In this document: in pieces, positions 1-10,358 of the stretch
Layout of the letters: every line of letters starts with the position of its first letter
Position numbering within the stretch: the stretch's first letter is position 1
From: Flaccisagitta enflata
Lineage: Eukaryota; Chaetognatha; Sagittoidea; Aphragmophora
Direction: 5' to 3'
Length of the DNA: 64,000 bases
Assembly: GCA_965153355.1 (NCBI GenBank)
Contig: OZ231127.1
Span: 44,826,001 to 44,890,000, forward strand
Position numbers and translations under genes: made by a program
Notes under the pieces: model-generated
Seen by the model: the letters and a program-made list of their open reading frames with translations, nothing else
The model's database searches: none
Told to the model about the DNA's origin: nothing

Positions 1-297
1 TCATTTGTGTCTTTTTTGGGCATTTTTAAGTCATTTTGGAAGATTTCAGGTCATTTTTGGTCATCTAACATGGTTTTTTGGTATGTTTTGTTCTTTCATG
101 TTTTTTGGTTTTTTGGTTTTTGTTTTTTTGTTTTTTTTTGTTTTTTTGTTTTTTTGTTTTTTGGTTTTTTTGGTTTTGGGTTTTTGGGTTTTTGGGTTTT
201 TTGTTTTTTTGTTTTTTTGTTTTATTTTTTGGTCATCTAGGTTTTTTGGTATGTTTTGGTTATTTTTGTTTTTTGGTATGTTTTGGTCATATGTGGC

Positions 298-835
298 ATT
301 TCAAGTCTGCTGGTTTAAGTCTGCTGGTTTAAGTCTGCTGGTTTAAGTCTGCTGGTTTAGGTCTGCTGGTTTAGGTCTGCTGGTTTAAGTCTGCTGGTTA
401 AGTCTGCTGGTTTAAGTCCACTGGTTGAAGACTGCTGGTTTAAGTCTGCTGGTTTAAGAAGGCTGGTTATGGTTGGCTGGTTTAGGTCGGCTGGTTTGAG
501 ATGGCTGATTTAGGTCTGTTGGTTTAGGTCTGCAGGTTAAGTCTGCTGGTTTAAGTCTGCTGGTTTAAATCTGCTGATTTAAGTCTGCTGGTTTAATTCT
601 GCTGGTTTAATTCTGCTGGTTTAAGTCTGCTGGTTTAAGTCTGCTGGTTTAAGTCTGCTGGTTTAAGTCTGCTGGTTTAAGTCTGCTGGTTTAGGTCTGC
701 TGGTTTAAGTCTGCTGGTTTAAGTCTGCTGGTTTAGGTCAGCTGGTTTAAGTCTGCTGGTTTAAGTCTGCTGGTTTAGGTCAGCTGGTTTAAGTCTGCTG
801 GTTTAAGTCTGCTGGTTTAAGTCTGCTGGTTTAAG
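298..835. repeat. 14-bp tandem repeat AAGTCTGCTGGTTT
   Basis: About 38 head-to-tail copies of a 14-bp unit with scattered substitutions. The unit passes directly into an 11-bp version at about 836 by loss of the triplet GCT. Low complexity, with no coding signal. Confidence 0.95.
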
Positions 836-1180
836 TCTGGTTTGGGTCTGGTTTAAGTCTGGTTTAAGTCTGGTTTAAGTCTGGTTTAAGTCTGGTTTAT
901 GTATGGTTTAAGTATGGTTTGAGTCTGGTTTGAGTCTGGTTTGAGTCTGGTTTGAGTCTGGCTTGAGTCTGGTTTAAGTCTGGTTTAAGTCTGGTTTAAG
1001 TCTGGTTTAAGTATGGTTTAAGTCTGGTTCATGTCTGGTTTAGGTCTGGGTTAGGTCTGGTTTATGTCTGGTTTAGGTCTGGTTTAGGTCTGGTTTAGGT
1101 CTGGTTTTGGTCTGGTTTTGGTCTGGTTTTGGTCTGGTTTAATTCTGGTTTGGGTCTGGTTTGGGTCTGGTTTAAGTCTG
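836..1180. repeat. 11-bp tandem repeat AAGTCTGGTTT
   Basis: About 31 copies of an 11-bp unit identical to the neighbouring 14-bp unit minus GCT. Both arrays end shortly before the CTTGTT end of the HPE that carries them. Confidence 0.95.
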
Positions 1181-1454
1181 ATTTTCGATAAAAAGATACA
1201 ATAAGGAGTCAGGTCAGTTCAGTTATTTTTGTCCTGCACGCGACTTATAAGTGTTGGCCTTGTTTTACTGCAATTGACCTCTTTCTATACTGCAATGAAA
1301 TAGAAAGTCACTCAGGTTTTTTTTATTTATCTTATCTTATTGAGTGTAAATATTTCAGTAGAATAAAAAACTTATTTGATTTCTTTTAATCTAGAAAAAG
1401 AATTTTTTTTCTTCTTTTTTTTTAATCATCATCTTTGAATATCTTTATCTTTTT

Positions 1455-1723
1455 AGTCGCGGACACGCGACTCTTCACCTTGCCATGTCGGTCGGTAGGT
1501 TGGTAGGTCCGTCCGTCCGTCCGTCCGTCTGTCCGTCCGTCCGTCCGACCGTCCGTCCGTCCGTCCGTCCGTCCGTCCGTCCGTCCGTCCGTCCGTCCGT
1601 CCGTCCGTCCGTCCGTCCGTCCGTCCGTCCATCCATCCATCACATTTTTAATTCCGGGCGGTTTTTGCTTTACTGCTCCGGCCCAACCATCCCCGACTGT
1701 CCTGCCGTGTATCCAGCCTTGTT
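1455..1723 (+). mobile_element. HPE, AGTCGCG class
   Basis: The hairpin AGTCGCGGACACGCGACT starts at 1455 directly after a T-run. A long (GTCC)n run follows, then the box CTGCTCCGGCCCA, a damaged subterminal copy CCCCGACT (1691-1698), and GCCGTGTATCCAGCCTTGTT to the end. Confidence 0.85.
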
Positions 1724-1895
1724 TTCTTTTAATTTCATTGTTCTTTTATTATAAAAGCTTTTCTTATCACATGATTTTTTTTTTGAAGGAAATAGGTTTT
1801 CTCCCATGCTATTGTTTTTTTTCTCAAAATGATGAAAACTTAGTAAATATAGAAAATGTTTTTCATATATCAAGGAGAAATAGAGAATGATGAAA

Positions 1896-2134
1896 AACAA
1901 GGCCGGATACACGGCTAGCCCAGTCGCGTGCGGGTGGGCAGGGGCTGTAATTGAGGTCACCAGATCATTTGGGCAGGAGCGGTGAAGCCAAAAACCCCAA
2001 AAACCCCAAAAAAGTAAAGTGAGACGGACGGACGGACGGACGGACGGACGGACGGACGAACGGACGGACGGACGGACCTACGGACGGACTGACGGACCGA
2101 AAAAGCGGGGTTTAGAGTTGTGTAGCACGCTACT
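1896..2134 (-). mobile_element. HPE, AGTCGCG class (inverted)
   Basis: It begins AACAAGGCCGGATACACGGC. The subterminal AGTCGCGTGC is at about 1922, followed by two GGGCAGG(G/A)GC boxes and (GACG)n. It ends in a decayed hairpin, AGTTGTGTAGCACGCTACT, followed by AAAA. Orientation is opposite to the copy at 1455. Confidence 0.85.
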
Positions 2135-2876
2135 AAAAGTAGAGACCAAAGAGAGAGAGAGAGATGAAAAGAAAGGAGGGGGATTTCTTGATTTCTTCAA
2201 ATAAGCAAAAAACCAATTATTTCTTTTCTACTGTGACAAAATCAGTTACCGCCAATTTCACTGAAGCTCGAAGTGCAAAAAGCACACGTTATTTTATATT
2301 CAACTGAAGAACACCGTCGTAATTCAGTGGAAATGATTTTAACGATTTTCGTGATTAAAAGGATGCCCCCTAAAAATGACTAAGAGTTAGACTGGCAAAC
2401 GGACTGGGTCTGACCAACAGACTGGGACTGACGAACAGACTGGGACGTTAGAGGAATTGTGGAGAAACAGAGGGAGACATCATTTCAGTGATAAAGACAG
2501 ACGGGGTTGCAAAACGAGATTTGCGACTCGACTAAAAACACACATCATCATTTCGAAAACTCACCCAAGATTAACTCATCGGCGCCGCAACTTATATAGG
2601 ACATCTCACTTCGGACTTGAAGGTGAAATTCGGGAGAAAACGGTTTTCTTTCCCCGACCATTCCTCTTTATAAACTTTAAATTTTAATTCCTGATTGAAG
2701 GCAAAAGATGCGCAGATTTTGTTAGACAGATTGTGTTACACACAAAGTCGCCGTCGCTAGTGATCATGGCTTGTAAATAATTGCTTGAAAATCGTGGGAT
2801 ACGTACGTACGGGATACGTACGTACGTACGGGATACCAAATCTGCTGTACATCTCACCTTATCATTGTAAAAGTGA
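2135..2876. other. No gene recognised
   Basis: AT-rich sequence. Small local repeats are visible: GACTGGGWCTGACSAACA near 2397-2447 and GTACGTACGGGATAC near 2800-2834. A 76-codon + strand ORF at 2457-2687 shows no motif or splice support. Confidence 0.6.
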
Positions 2877-2927
2877 ATGGGGCGTGTTATAGGCATGTTA
2901 TTAGGCATGGAAAGACAATCTGGTATT

Positions 2928-3073
2928 ATGGGAGGGATAATCTTTTTTTTTCTTCTTTTTTTTTTTTGCGTATCAATCGATGTTGATCAGTTGGAATCTT
3001 CTAAAGGAACTATCTCAAACGATGAATTCAATTCAACTCGAGAATGTGAATCCTGGTTTTACCCAATGAGACC
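2928..3073 (+). CDS. Candidate exon: signal peptide or internal exon, uncertain
   Basis: From the ATG at 2928 the reading frame gives a short N-terminus, a Phe-rich hydrophobic stretch and FCVSIDVDQ, which looks like a signal peptide. A polar segment follows (SSKGTISNDEFNST, then RECESWFYPMRP) up to a possible GT donor at 3074 in phase 2. The hydrophobic part is encoded by an oligo-T/C tract, so it may instead be the pyrimidine tract of an intron with an acceptor after GATCAG (about 2991). The coding segment downstream would then be an internal exon. The phase matches the candidate exon at 9088. It could be the 5' part of the multidomain gene at 20-64 kb, but no direct link is visible. Confidence 0.3.
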
Positions 3074-3086
3074 GTGTTTGTAGATA

Positions 3087-3405
3087 AACAAGGCCGGGTA
3101 CACGGCTACCCTAGTCGCGCGCGGGTGGGCAGGGGCAGTGATGGAGAAGGCCACTAGGGCATTTGGGCAGGAGCAAAAACGCCGAAAAAGTAACTAGTCA
3201 TCAAAGGGTCGCACATGGTCAGCGGTACTCGATGCCCTGCTTGGAGTGAAAAAGTGAAGTATACTTCACTCCACTGATTTGCACTGAGCCACTGCCCAAA
3301 AAGGGGACCAACCGACCAACCGACCGACCGACTGACCAACCAATCAACCAACCAACCGATGAACCGACGGACAAAGCGAGGAGTAGAGTAGAGTAGCACG
3401 CGACT
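3087..3405 (-). mobile_element. HPE, AGTCGCG class (inverted)
   Basis: AACAAGGCCGGGTACACGGC opens the element. The subterminal AGTCGCGCGC lies at about 3113, followed by GGGCAGGGGCAGTGATG and a (CCGA/CCAA)n run. The terminal hairpin is damaged on one arm (GTAGAGTAGCACGCGACT) and followed by AAAAAG. It sits 14 bp after the candidate exon at 2928-3073. Confidence 0.85.
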
Positions 3406-4076
3406 AAAAAGTTATTGCAAGGCAAAATCAGCAGGCATATAGTTGCGAACAACTCTATCTTTCTACCGTGATTGGGAATCAGTCACTGAACTGCAACATT
3501 CTCCAAAGCGTCCCACGTGGGAAGAACAGATCGAGAAACGGCAATCAAAATTCATGATCAGTGTCATCCAATGCCCGCTTCTTATGCCTTGAAAAAATGT
3601 ATTGCCATTGAATTGCATCATTCTGTAGTTCTTTAGCCCTTCATCTTGTTATTGTTGTCTTGCTTTATGTGCTACATGATCTTCCATGTGAATAAACTTG
3701 ATATATATTGCATTGGAGACGTTTTCAAATGGCGTGGTTTAGGCTCCATTTTTCCCACCAAAATAGTGATGTCTAATCATTTTTGAGAGCTACAGTGGAA
3801 ATCCGATGTAGGGGTCTTGAATGTTGTTGAAACGAATTACTAATATTTGTCATTTTTTTATACAAAAAAGATCACAACAAAGTTAAATATGCAAACATAT
3901 GCAATGAACTGTAATGGTTGAGCATAAATAACATTTGTGCATCTGGTAAACTGAGTGACAGATTGAAAAACATAGCCTCTGAAAAGCCTGATTAAACTTA
4001 TCAAAGAATCATTATCATATATAGAATGCTAAAACTTTTAAGCAAAGTAAAAAATACTAGATAGTAAAAGAAAAAT
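3406..4076. other. No gene recognised
   Basis: AT-rich non-coding DNA. No motif, inverted repeat or splice-flanked ORF could be supported. Confidence 0.6.
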
Positions 4077-4407
4077 CAGGCCTGTATATTGTTCCGTATT
4101 CCCCCCCCCCCCGTGGGGGGGGAAAATAATCAAAGGGTTTGGAGAAAGGGAAGGAAAAGGAAGGAGGAAAAAAGAGAAAAAAAAGAAAACTTGGGGAAAA
4201 TATAACTTTTGGCAGTAAAAAATCATAAAACATGATAAGTTAAACACAATTTAACACTATCTAAACCTTAAACACCCAGTTTTAGTGGTTTATGGGGAAG
4301 AAAAACATGGATTTGGTAATGCGACACGATGAGTCGCGGGGAAGAAAATCAAAGGCAGGGGGGGGGGGGGGAAATAATCTAAGGTTATGGAATTATATAC
4401 ACCCCTG
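4077..4407. mobile_element. hAT-type MITE, family A, copy 1
   Basis: The element is 331 bp and starts CAGGCCTGTATA. It ends TATACACCCCTG, a 12-bp imperfect terminal inverted repeat. It is flanked on both sides by the exact 8-bp duplication AGAAAAAT (4069-4076 and 4408-4415). An 8-bp duplication with CAGG ends is typical of hAT elements. It contains runs of C and G and GTCGCGGGGAAGAAAATCAA. It has no coding capacity. A second copy lies at 55264-55575. Confidence 0.9.
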
Positions 4408-4769
4408 AGAAAAATTGATCTTTATTCAAATCTCTCTACACAGATTTCTATCTTTGTCCAACTTCATATCTTTTTCATCATTGTCATTTCATGCTTTTGT
4501 ATGCGTTTTTGACTTTTTTTTCTTATGTACCTATGATATTCAATATTACAACTGCAATCATGAGCTGCCAGTAAATCAGCTTAATTTTGAGGTCCCAAAT
4601 TTTAGTGTCTTTCTGTTTTGAGTTTCTATTTTGAAACAGAAACTTGAGAAATGTTTCAATGAAAGCTGCGCAAATATTTGAACTTTTCCTGAGCCAATGA
4701 TATCCTCGGTCGCCAACTTAGCTACTAGGTAGCTAAATTTAGCTACTACAGAGGGGTACTTAGCTACCA
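4408..4769. other. No gene; dispersed repeat fragment
   Basis: Non-coding. The part from about 4630 (GAAATGTTTCAATGAAAGCT and on through CTTTTCCTGAGCCAATG) recurs at 8480-8560. This suggests that the repeat-filled block 4770-8440 was inserted into or duplicated within one older sequence. Confidence 0.5.
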
Positions 4770-6065
4770 AACAAGGCCAGATAGGCCAACGATGCGTCCT
4801 CTTCTTTATTTATAAGGTCTTTCTTTATATGGTCTTTTTTTATATGGTCTTTCTTCATATGGTTTTTCTTTATATGGTCTTTCTTTATATGGTCTTTCTT
4901 TATATGGTCTTTCTTTATATGGTCTTTCTTTATATGGTCTTTCTTTATATGGTTCTACTCTAATCTCACTAAAAATGTCTTCTTTGATATAATCTGATTT
5001 TACGCTATGTTGCTCTGGGGCTTGAAATAATATCGCTTGTCGCGTGAAACACTTCTGATTTTGCTCTGAAATCGAATTCAACTGCGTGTAAGATAGCGCC
5101 CTGACGGCCAAACGCCAGCCTCTGTAATCGCGCAAGTGGCATCCATGGATAAAGCGCGTTGATTAGCTTTGGATTTCGTCCAAAAAACAACAGATCAAAG
5201 CGACACTGATTTTTAATATCAAATTTACTAACATGACATTGGACACAATTTCTTGTTCATGCGTTCAGAGTTAAAGTCCAGGGACTTAAAGGTCAACTTA
5301 AGAGTAGGATTTCAATTTCTTTTTTAAGCTGAAGTGTTTCATTGATATAATGGTCATTCTTTTTTTCATCAATGTCACTCATCAGGTTTGGAAGATATTT
5401 CACTTTTCACTCTAGATCTATTTCCTTACTCGGATGAAGACATATGTAAAGGTGATTTTTAGGTTGATTTTTCTTGTCATCATTGCTGTCTCACTATACT
5501 GTGGCAGTTACAGGTATCACCTCTCACCAAAACATTTTTTTTCATGGCGCTTTATTGCAAGACAGCCTGCTGCATGCAGTGAGATTCACATTTGGTAAAG
5601 AAATGCACTCTCTGCTCATCTGAGTATCTGTCTTTTTATTTTTTTCTTGATTTCAGTCAGTCTCTCTGTCTTTCTTGGCACGCAATGATACATTGGAAGA
5701 TCAACTCTGACTAAGAAATAATTTCAGTGGAGATGAGTTTTAAAAAAAATTCGTAGGATAAGTGTTGCTTTTTTTCTCTATGTTTTAAATAAGAAAAGTT
5801 TGTAAAACATCTAAACCAGTAATGCTGAACATTTTTCATTATCACAATTTTATTTAGCGTCCTCACTTTACTCAGAGAACTGAAAGTGCATTATAAACGA
5901 CCTTTTTAATGCCCGCGGTTTTCGCTGCCTAGTTGCTCTGCTTTATTGATCCAGTTGTGATTCATGTGTAATATGGCATAGATATAGTGGATTATGATGA
6001 ATGTGTAACCGACCGACCAACCGACGGAGGGACATGCCCTCTTATAGAGATGCGAGGATGCATCT
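4770..6065 (-). mobile_element. HPE, AGATGCG class, long (1.3 kb, inverted)
   Basis: It opens AACAAGGCCAGATAGGCCAA, with the subterminal GATGCGTCCTC at 4791-4801. It closes with (CCGA)n, CCCTCTTATAG and the hairpin AGATGCGAGGATGCATCT (6048-6065) followed by an A-run. The interior holds a 15-bp tandem array and about 1 kb of unique DNA. The hairpin at 7122-7139 could be the original partner instead, because its loop matches the subterminal copy slightly better. Confidence 0.7.
4806..4957. repeat. 15-bp tandem repeat TATATGGTCTTTCTT
   Basis: About ten copies inside the HPE at 4770. Diverged relatives (GGTCTTACTTTATA and similar) reappear at 6600-6785, between the two hairpins of this class. 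Confidence 0.9.
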
Positions 6066-6073
6066 AAAAAAAA

Positions 6074-6353
6074 ACAATGATAATGATGATGTTGAATGAT
6101 GACAACGATGACGACTGTAGCGATGACGCTGATGATGGTGACGATGAATATGACGATGATGATGATGATGATGATGAACATGACGATGATGATGATGATG
6201 ATGAATATGACAATGATGATGATGACGACAGAAAAAAGACTACGTTAATGATCATGTTGATAAATGTTGACGATTGTAACAATGATGCTGATGACAACCA
6301 CGACGACGACGCTGATGACAATGATGATGGTAAAGATGATGACGATGGTAACA

Positions 6354-6390
<37 letters not shown>

Positions 6391-6590
6391 CGGGAAAGAA
6401 ACTATGATAATGATGATGTCGATGGAAATGATGATGATGATTATGATGACGACGCTGATGATGATGATGGTAACAATGAAGATGATGCTGATAATGATGA
6501 TGATGATGATGGTTACTATGATACTGATGTTTATGATGATGGCAATTATGTCGTTTATGATGACGACGATAATGTTGATGCGTCTTGTCT
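6074..6590. repeat. Impure (GAT)n/(GAC)n trinucleotide tract
   Basis: Half a kilobase of GATGAT/GACGAT with interruptions. It is open in several frames on both strands only because of its composition. No gene is called. Confidence 0.95.
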
Positions 6591-6785
6591 TGGTTTAAAT
6601 GGTCTTTCTTTATACAGTCTTGGTTTATATGGTCTAATTTCATATCGTCTCACTGTGTAGGGTCTTACTTTATATGGTGTTACTTTATACGGTCTCACTT
6701 TATAAGGTTTACTTGAAACGGTCTCACTTTATAAGGTCTACTTTATAGAGTCTCACTTTATAAGGTCTACTTTATACGGTGTAAC
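6591..6785. repeat. Degenerate TTTATATGGTCTTACT tandem repeat
   Basis: About a dozen diverged units of roughly 14-18 bp, related to the 15-bp array at 4806-4957. The same repeat therefore occurs upstream of both AGATGCG-class hairpins. Confidence 0.8.
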
Positions 6786-6938
6786 ATGACAATGATGACG
6801 ATGATGATGACGATGATGACAATGATGACGCTGATGACGACGACGATGATATTTACGATGATGTTTACGATAATGTTTACGATGACTATGATGGGGACGA
6901 CAATGATGATGAAGACAAAGATGACGACGACGACGACA

Positions 6939-6971
<33 letters not shown>

Positions 6972-7030
6972 TCAATGATGATGATGATGATGTCAATGAT
7001 GATTATGATGATGATGATGCACTTTTACAT
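6786..7030. repeat. Impure (GAT)n/(GAC)n tract, second block
   Basis: Trinucleotide-rich sequence similar to 6074-6590 with a run of pure GAT near 6940-6970. No coding support. Confidence 0.95.
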
Positions 7031-7121
7031 CGAAATTATGACGAGTTTCGCGATATTGACGAATGCGTAACCGACCAACCGACCAACCGACCGACCAACG
7101 GACGGACATGGCCTATTACAG

Positions 7122-7139
7122 AGATGCGAGGACGCATCT
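7122..7139 (-). mobile_element. HPE hairpin end, AGATGCG class, partner end unclear
   Basis: A complete hairpin, AGATGCGAGGACGCATCT, follows (CCGA/CCAA)n and CCTATTACAG and precedes AAAAAGG. No separate AACAAGG start is visible between 6066 and 7050. It is either the true end of the element that starts at 4770 or the end of a duplicated copy. Confidence 0.7.
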
Positions 7140-7320
7140 AAAAAGGCGTTTAGCTACCAGCTACTAATTTAGATACTTTTGATGATTTCCTTTAGATACG
7201 TGAACATCTATTTAGCTACTTGAGACTGATTTTTTATGCTACAATGATAGTTTGTCATAAGAAGGAAAATCTCTGTCTCTGTCTCGCTGTCTCTGTCTGT
7301 CTGTCTGTGTGTGTGTGTGT

Positions 7321-7324
<4 letters not shown>

Positions 7325-7411
<87 letters not shown>
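7325..7411. repeat. (CT)n microsatellite
   Basis: Nearly pure CT run preceded by CTGT/GTGT repeats from about 7262. ORFs through it are artefacts of the repeat. Confidence 0.98.
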
Positions 7412-7413
<2 letters not shown>

Positions 7414-7594
7414 TCCATGGCCTTGTGTTTTGTTTTGTTTTGGTGTTGCAGTGCTGCATTTTGTGTTAAAGCTACCGTCGGTCAGCCTGTCCCTCCATCT
7501 CTGTATCAGTTTGTCAGCATCGAGTTTTGACTTACTACTTTCAAGGGGCTGACCAACACCACCTATACAAAACAGCCCAGTTAGTTGTATTTTT

Positions 7595-7926
7595 AGTCGC
7601 ATACGACACGACTCGACATCCAGCTTTGTTGGTTGGTCCGTTGGTCCATCCATCCATCCATCAGTCCGTCAGGTCATTGGTCCATCGGTCCGTCTGTTTG
7701 TCCGCCCATCCAACTGTCTGTCCATCCGTCTGTCTATCACACTTTACTTTTTTTTTAGTCATTTTGAGTCATTTTAAGTCAAAATAAGTCATATTACGCT
7801 ACATTGAGTCACTTAGGTCATATAGGTCAATTTAGTTGTTTAAGTCATTTTTAGTCTTTTAAAGTTATTTAATGTCATCCTAAGTTAATTATGTTCTGCA
7901 CGCAACTTATAGGTGTTGGCCTTCAT
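7595..7926 (+). mobile_element. HPE, AGTCGCG class with AAGTCATTTT interior
   Basis: The left end is a diverged hairpin, AGTCGCATACGACACGACT, after TTTTT, then (GGTC/ATCC)n. The interior is made of AAGTCATTTT-type repeats. The subterminal GCACGCAACT is near 7898, and the right end GTGTTGGCCTTCAT is mutated from CTTGTT. Confidence 0.75.
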
Positions 7927-8216
7927 TGATGAATAACTACCATTCAGACTTTCAGAGTTATGTGAAGCGCTGTACAGTAGGACCCCGCCTCATTGGTCCC
8001 GTTGGGACTAAAGATTTTTCACCTTTATTTCAGGATGAACTTTAAAGAGAGGTGAAATTACATTAAGAACTACCATTTTGGACCTCAAAATGTTGACCTT
8101 TATTGATAGGGAACCTTTAAAAGCGAGGCTGTTTTTGCGGGGTTCTACTGTATGTGTGTTTGTGTGTTTGTGTGTTTTTGTGTGTGTGTGTGTGTGTTTT
8201 TGTGTGTGTGTGTGTG

Positions 8217-8275
<59 letters not shown>

Positions 8276-9087
8276 TTGTGTGTTCCCTTCTTGAAGTTAT
8301 TTCATTTGGTGCTATATAGCGCTAAGGTATGACAAGAGAAATTTAGCTACTTATTCAGATACTTGGAAAAAATTTTAGATATTTTTTAGATACCTAGAGG
8401 GCTACTGTCAGCTACCTGGGCTAGGACCTTGTTGGCGGCCAAGATGATATCTTTGGAATTGATGTGCGATAAGAAACAAACTTAAGAACCAAACTTAAGA
8501 AATATTTCAATGAAAGTTCGCCAAAATATTTGAACTTTTCCTGAGCCAATGGTATCTTTGGAACTGATGTGCGATAAGAAACAAAATGCGCAACTAGGTA
8601 CCACTTTTTGCTACTTTTGTTTACATTGTTTTTTATAACTGGCGACTTTTATTTGCTGATGAGCTAAGAATAAATAGATGAAAAATTCATGGTAAATTTG
8701 ATTCAATATTGTATCAATGCCTTTAAACAGGGGATGATTTTTCAATGGGACCAAGAAACAGCGCCGCTAAATCAGGTTTAGCTGTTAAATCAGGTGTTGT
8801 TAAATCAGGAAAAATTCATATTGTAAAAGCCTAAAAAATTTGGGACCAAGGTCACCTGGTTGCTAAATCCAAAATGCTGTTAAATCAGGTGTCGATAAGG
8901 CAGTAGTCCACTGTAAACAGTTATCATGGACGCTCCATGGAAATTAGAAAGCAAATAGCAAAAGCCAATGGGAAAATCATCTCCAAAGTATTTTTCTTTT
9001 TTCCTTCCACTTGAAATTAAAAACAAATGTTTTCACTCAAAGTTTAACTGACTCTTCAATGTAGCATCAACTTTTATGCTCTTGCAG
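7927..9087. other. No gene; local repeats
   Basis: Non-coding. It holds a (GT)n tract (8152-8283), two direct copies of CTTTGGAA(T/C)TGATGTGCG (about 8450 and 8558) and several GTTAAATCAGG motifs at 8770-8895. No protein family was recognised. Confidence 0.6.
8152..8283. repeat. (GT)n microsatellite with GTTTTT interruptions
   Basis: Long GT run with GTTTTTGT interruptions every 16-20 bp. Confidence 0.97.
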
Positions 9088-9373
9088 CGGTCGAAATATG
9101 AATAGACGCTCTGGTAAATTTTTGATATACACCTTCAGAAGGAACTTTTTTCAAACAAAATGCCGTTTATTCCACTTGAAGATGGAAATCCTGGCTTTCT
9201 CGAATAGACCACTTTATGTTCGAAAAAAAATCTATGCTAGACGAAATTCAATGTCAGTATTCACAAATTTCCCCGTTCTTCAATATATTCCTGGTTTACG
9301 AGATAGAAAAAAGATCTTAAAGAGAGTATCTCGGTGTTTTAACGTCGCATATTTAGAGTGTGATAGATAAAGG
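9088..9373 (+). CDS. Candidate exon, unknown function
   Basis: A good acceptor (ATGCTCTTGCAG) precedes 9088. The frame then stays open for 93 codons of ordinary composition, rich in Arg, Lys, Phe and Tyr (for example NRRSGKFLIYTFRRNFF and YVRKKIYARRNSMSVF), to a stop near 9370. Several internal GT sites, such as AAAGAGA|GTATCT, could be the real donor. The start phase fits the donor at 3074. No domain was recognised. It may be a chance ORF, and no other exon confirms it. Confidence 0.3.
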
Positions 9374-9554
9374 ACCCACTGATAACCAAATTGACCATGC
9401 ACCGCCTCAAATGATTATCTTTTTAAAATCTTCACAAAGACAGTGTATTCGTTGGCTTTGTTCGAATTGGTTCCAATTGGTTGAAATCACTCTCGACTGT
9501 ATTATTGCCAAATTGTAGCATTAGTGAGGGGAAGGCCAGGGGGAGTGAAAATCT

Positions 9555-9755
9555 AACAAGGCCGGATATACGGCTACCCAAGTCGCGTGCTGGTGGGCAG
9601 GGGCAGTGATGAAAAACTCTATCGGTGCATTCTGGCAGGAGCATTAATGAAAAACTGTCCATGTACGCAAAAAAAGTAAAAAAAGTAAAATTTGACCGAC
9701 GGATGGACCAACGGACTGACGGATAGACAAAGCGGGTTGTAGCCTTCTCTTAGTT
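9555..9755 (-). mobile_element. HPE, AGTCGCG class, hairpin decayed
   Basis: It opens AACAAGGCCGGATATACGGC. The subterminal AGTCGCGTGC is near 9581, then GGGCAGGGGCAGTGATG, GGGCAGGAGC, a (GACG/GACC)n run and ACAAAGCGGG. The expected terminal hairpin is no longer recognisable. Confidence 0.75.
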
Positions 9756-9779
9756 ATTCGTCACCCTACAGTGTTGTAT

Positions 9780-9895
9780 CATTGACCGCAGGAACCTTAC
9801 CAGTGTAGCAGGAACCCATATAGTCAGCAGCAACCCATTGTAGTCAGCAAGAACCATTCTTTGCAGCAGCAGGAACCCTTCGTGGTCAGCAGGAA
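9780..9895. repeat. Short tandem motif AGCAGGAACCC
   Basis: Seven or so imperfect copies of (GT)AGCAGGAACC(C) spaced 16-22 bp. Non-coding. Confidence 0.8.
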
Positions 9896-9911
9896 CCTCG
9901 CTATTAATAAT

Positions 9912-10134
<223 letters not shown>

Positions 10135-10138
10135 AGTA

Positions 10139-10358
10139 TAAAAGAGCGCGACTTGGTTTCTCGTGGGAGATCTCCTTTATCTCGTCTCTATCTGATTTTG
10201 ACAAAGTAGTAAAGACGTATATTCATAAAATATACAATCAAGGGCAGTTACAAATCTAGCAGATTATTGGATTGCAATCGAAATACATGCTTTTGGTCCA
10301 ATACAGGTCATGGAAATGTAACAACCGATAAAACAAAATAAATAAATCAGAATCATAT
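10139..10358 (-). mobile_element. 3' untranslated part of R2-like retrotransposon
   Basis: This follows the stop codon of the - strand ORF at 10359. It is AT-rich with AAATAAATAAA-like motifs near 10335-10350 (+ strand). It probably belongs to the retrotransposon up to the CT tract. The exact 3' end is not defined because no flanking duplication was found. Confidence 0.5.

Larger units (their letters stand above)
1..1264 (+). mobile_element. HPE (hairpin-end element), right part, cut by window start
   Basis: The CTTGTT end closes at 1264, and the subterminal GCACGCGACT lies at 1236-1245. Inside are T-rich sequence, AAGTCATTTT-like motifs and the two tandem arrays listed separately, so the arrays are probably internal to the element. 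The hairpin end would lie left of the window. The terminus is clear. That everything back to base 1 belongs to it is inference. Confidence 0.6.

Noticed and set aside
298-1180. CRISPR-like regular array
   Set aside because: Units are contiguous with no unique spacers, in a eukaryotic intron-type context. The same applies to 4806-4957 and 37700-38340.
1422-2204. ORFs reading (TDGR)n or (VRPS)n
   Set aside because: Reading frames through (GTCC)n cores of HPEs; the same pattern appears at every such run.
6077-7070. Asp-rich, Met-rich and His-rich ORFs
   Set aside because: Created by the impure GAT/GAC trinucleotide tract; no domain or splice support.
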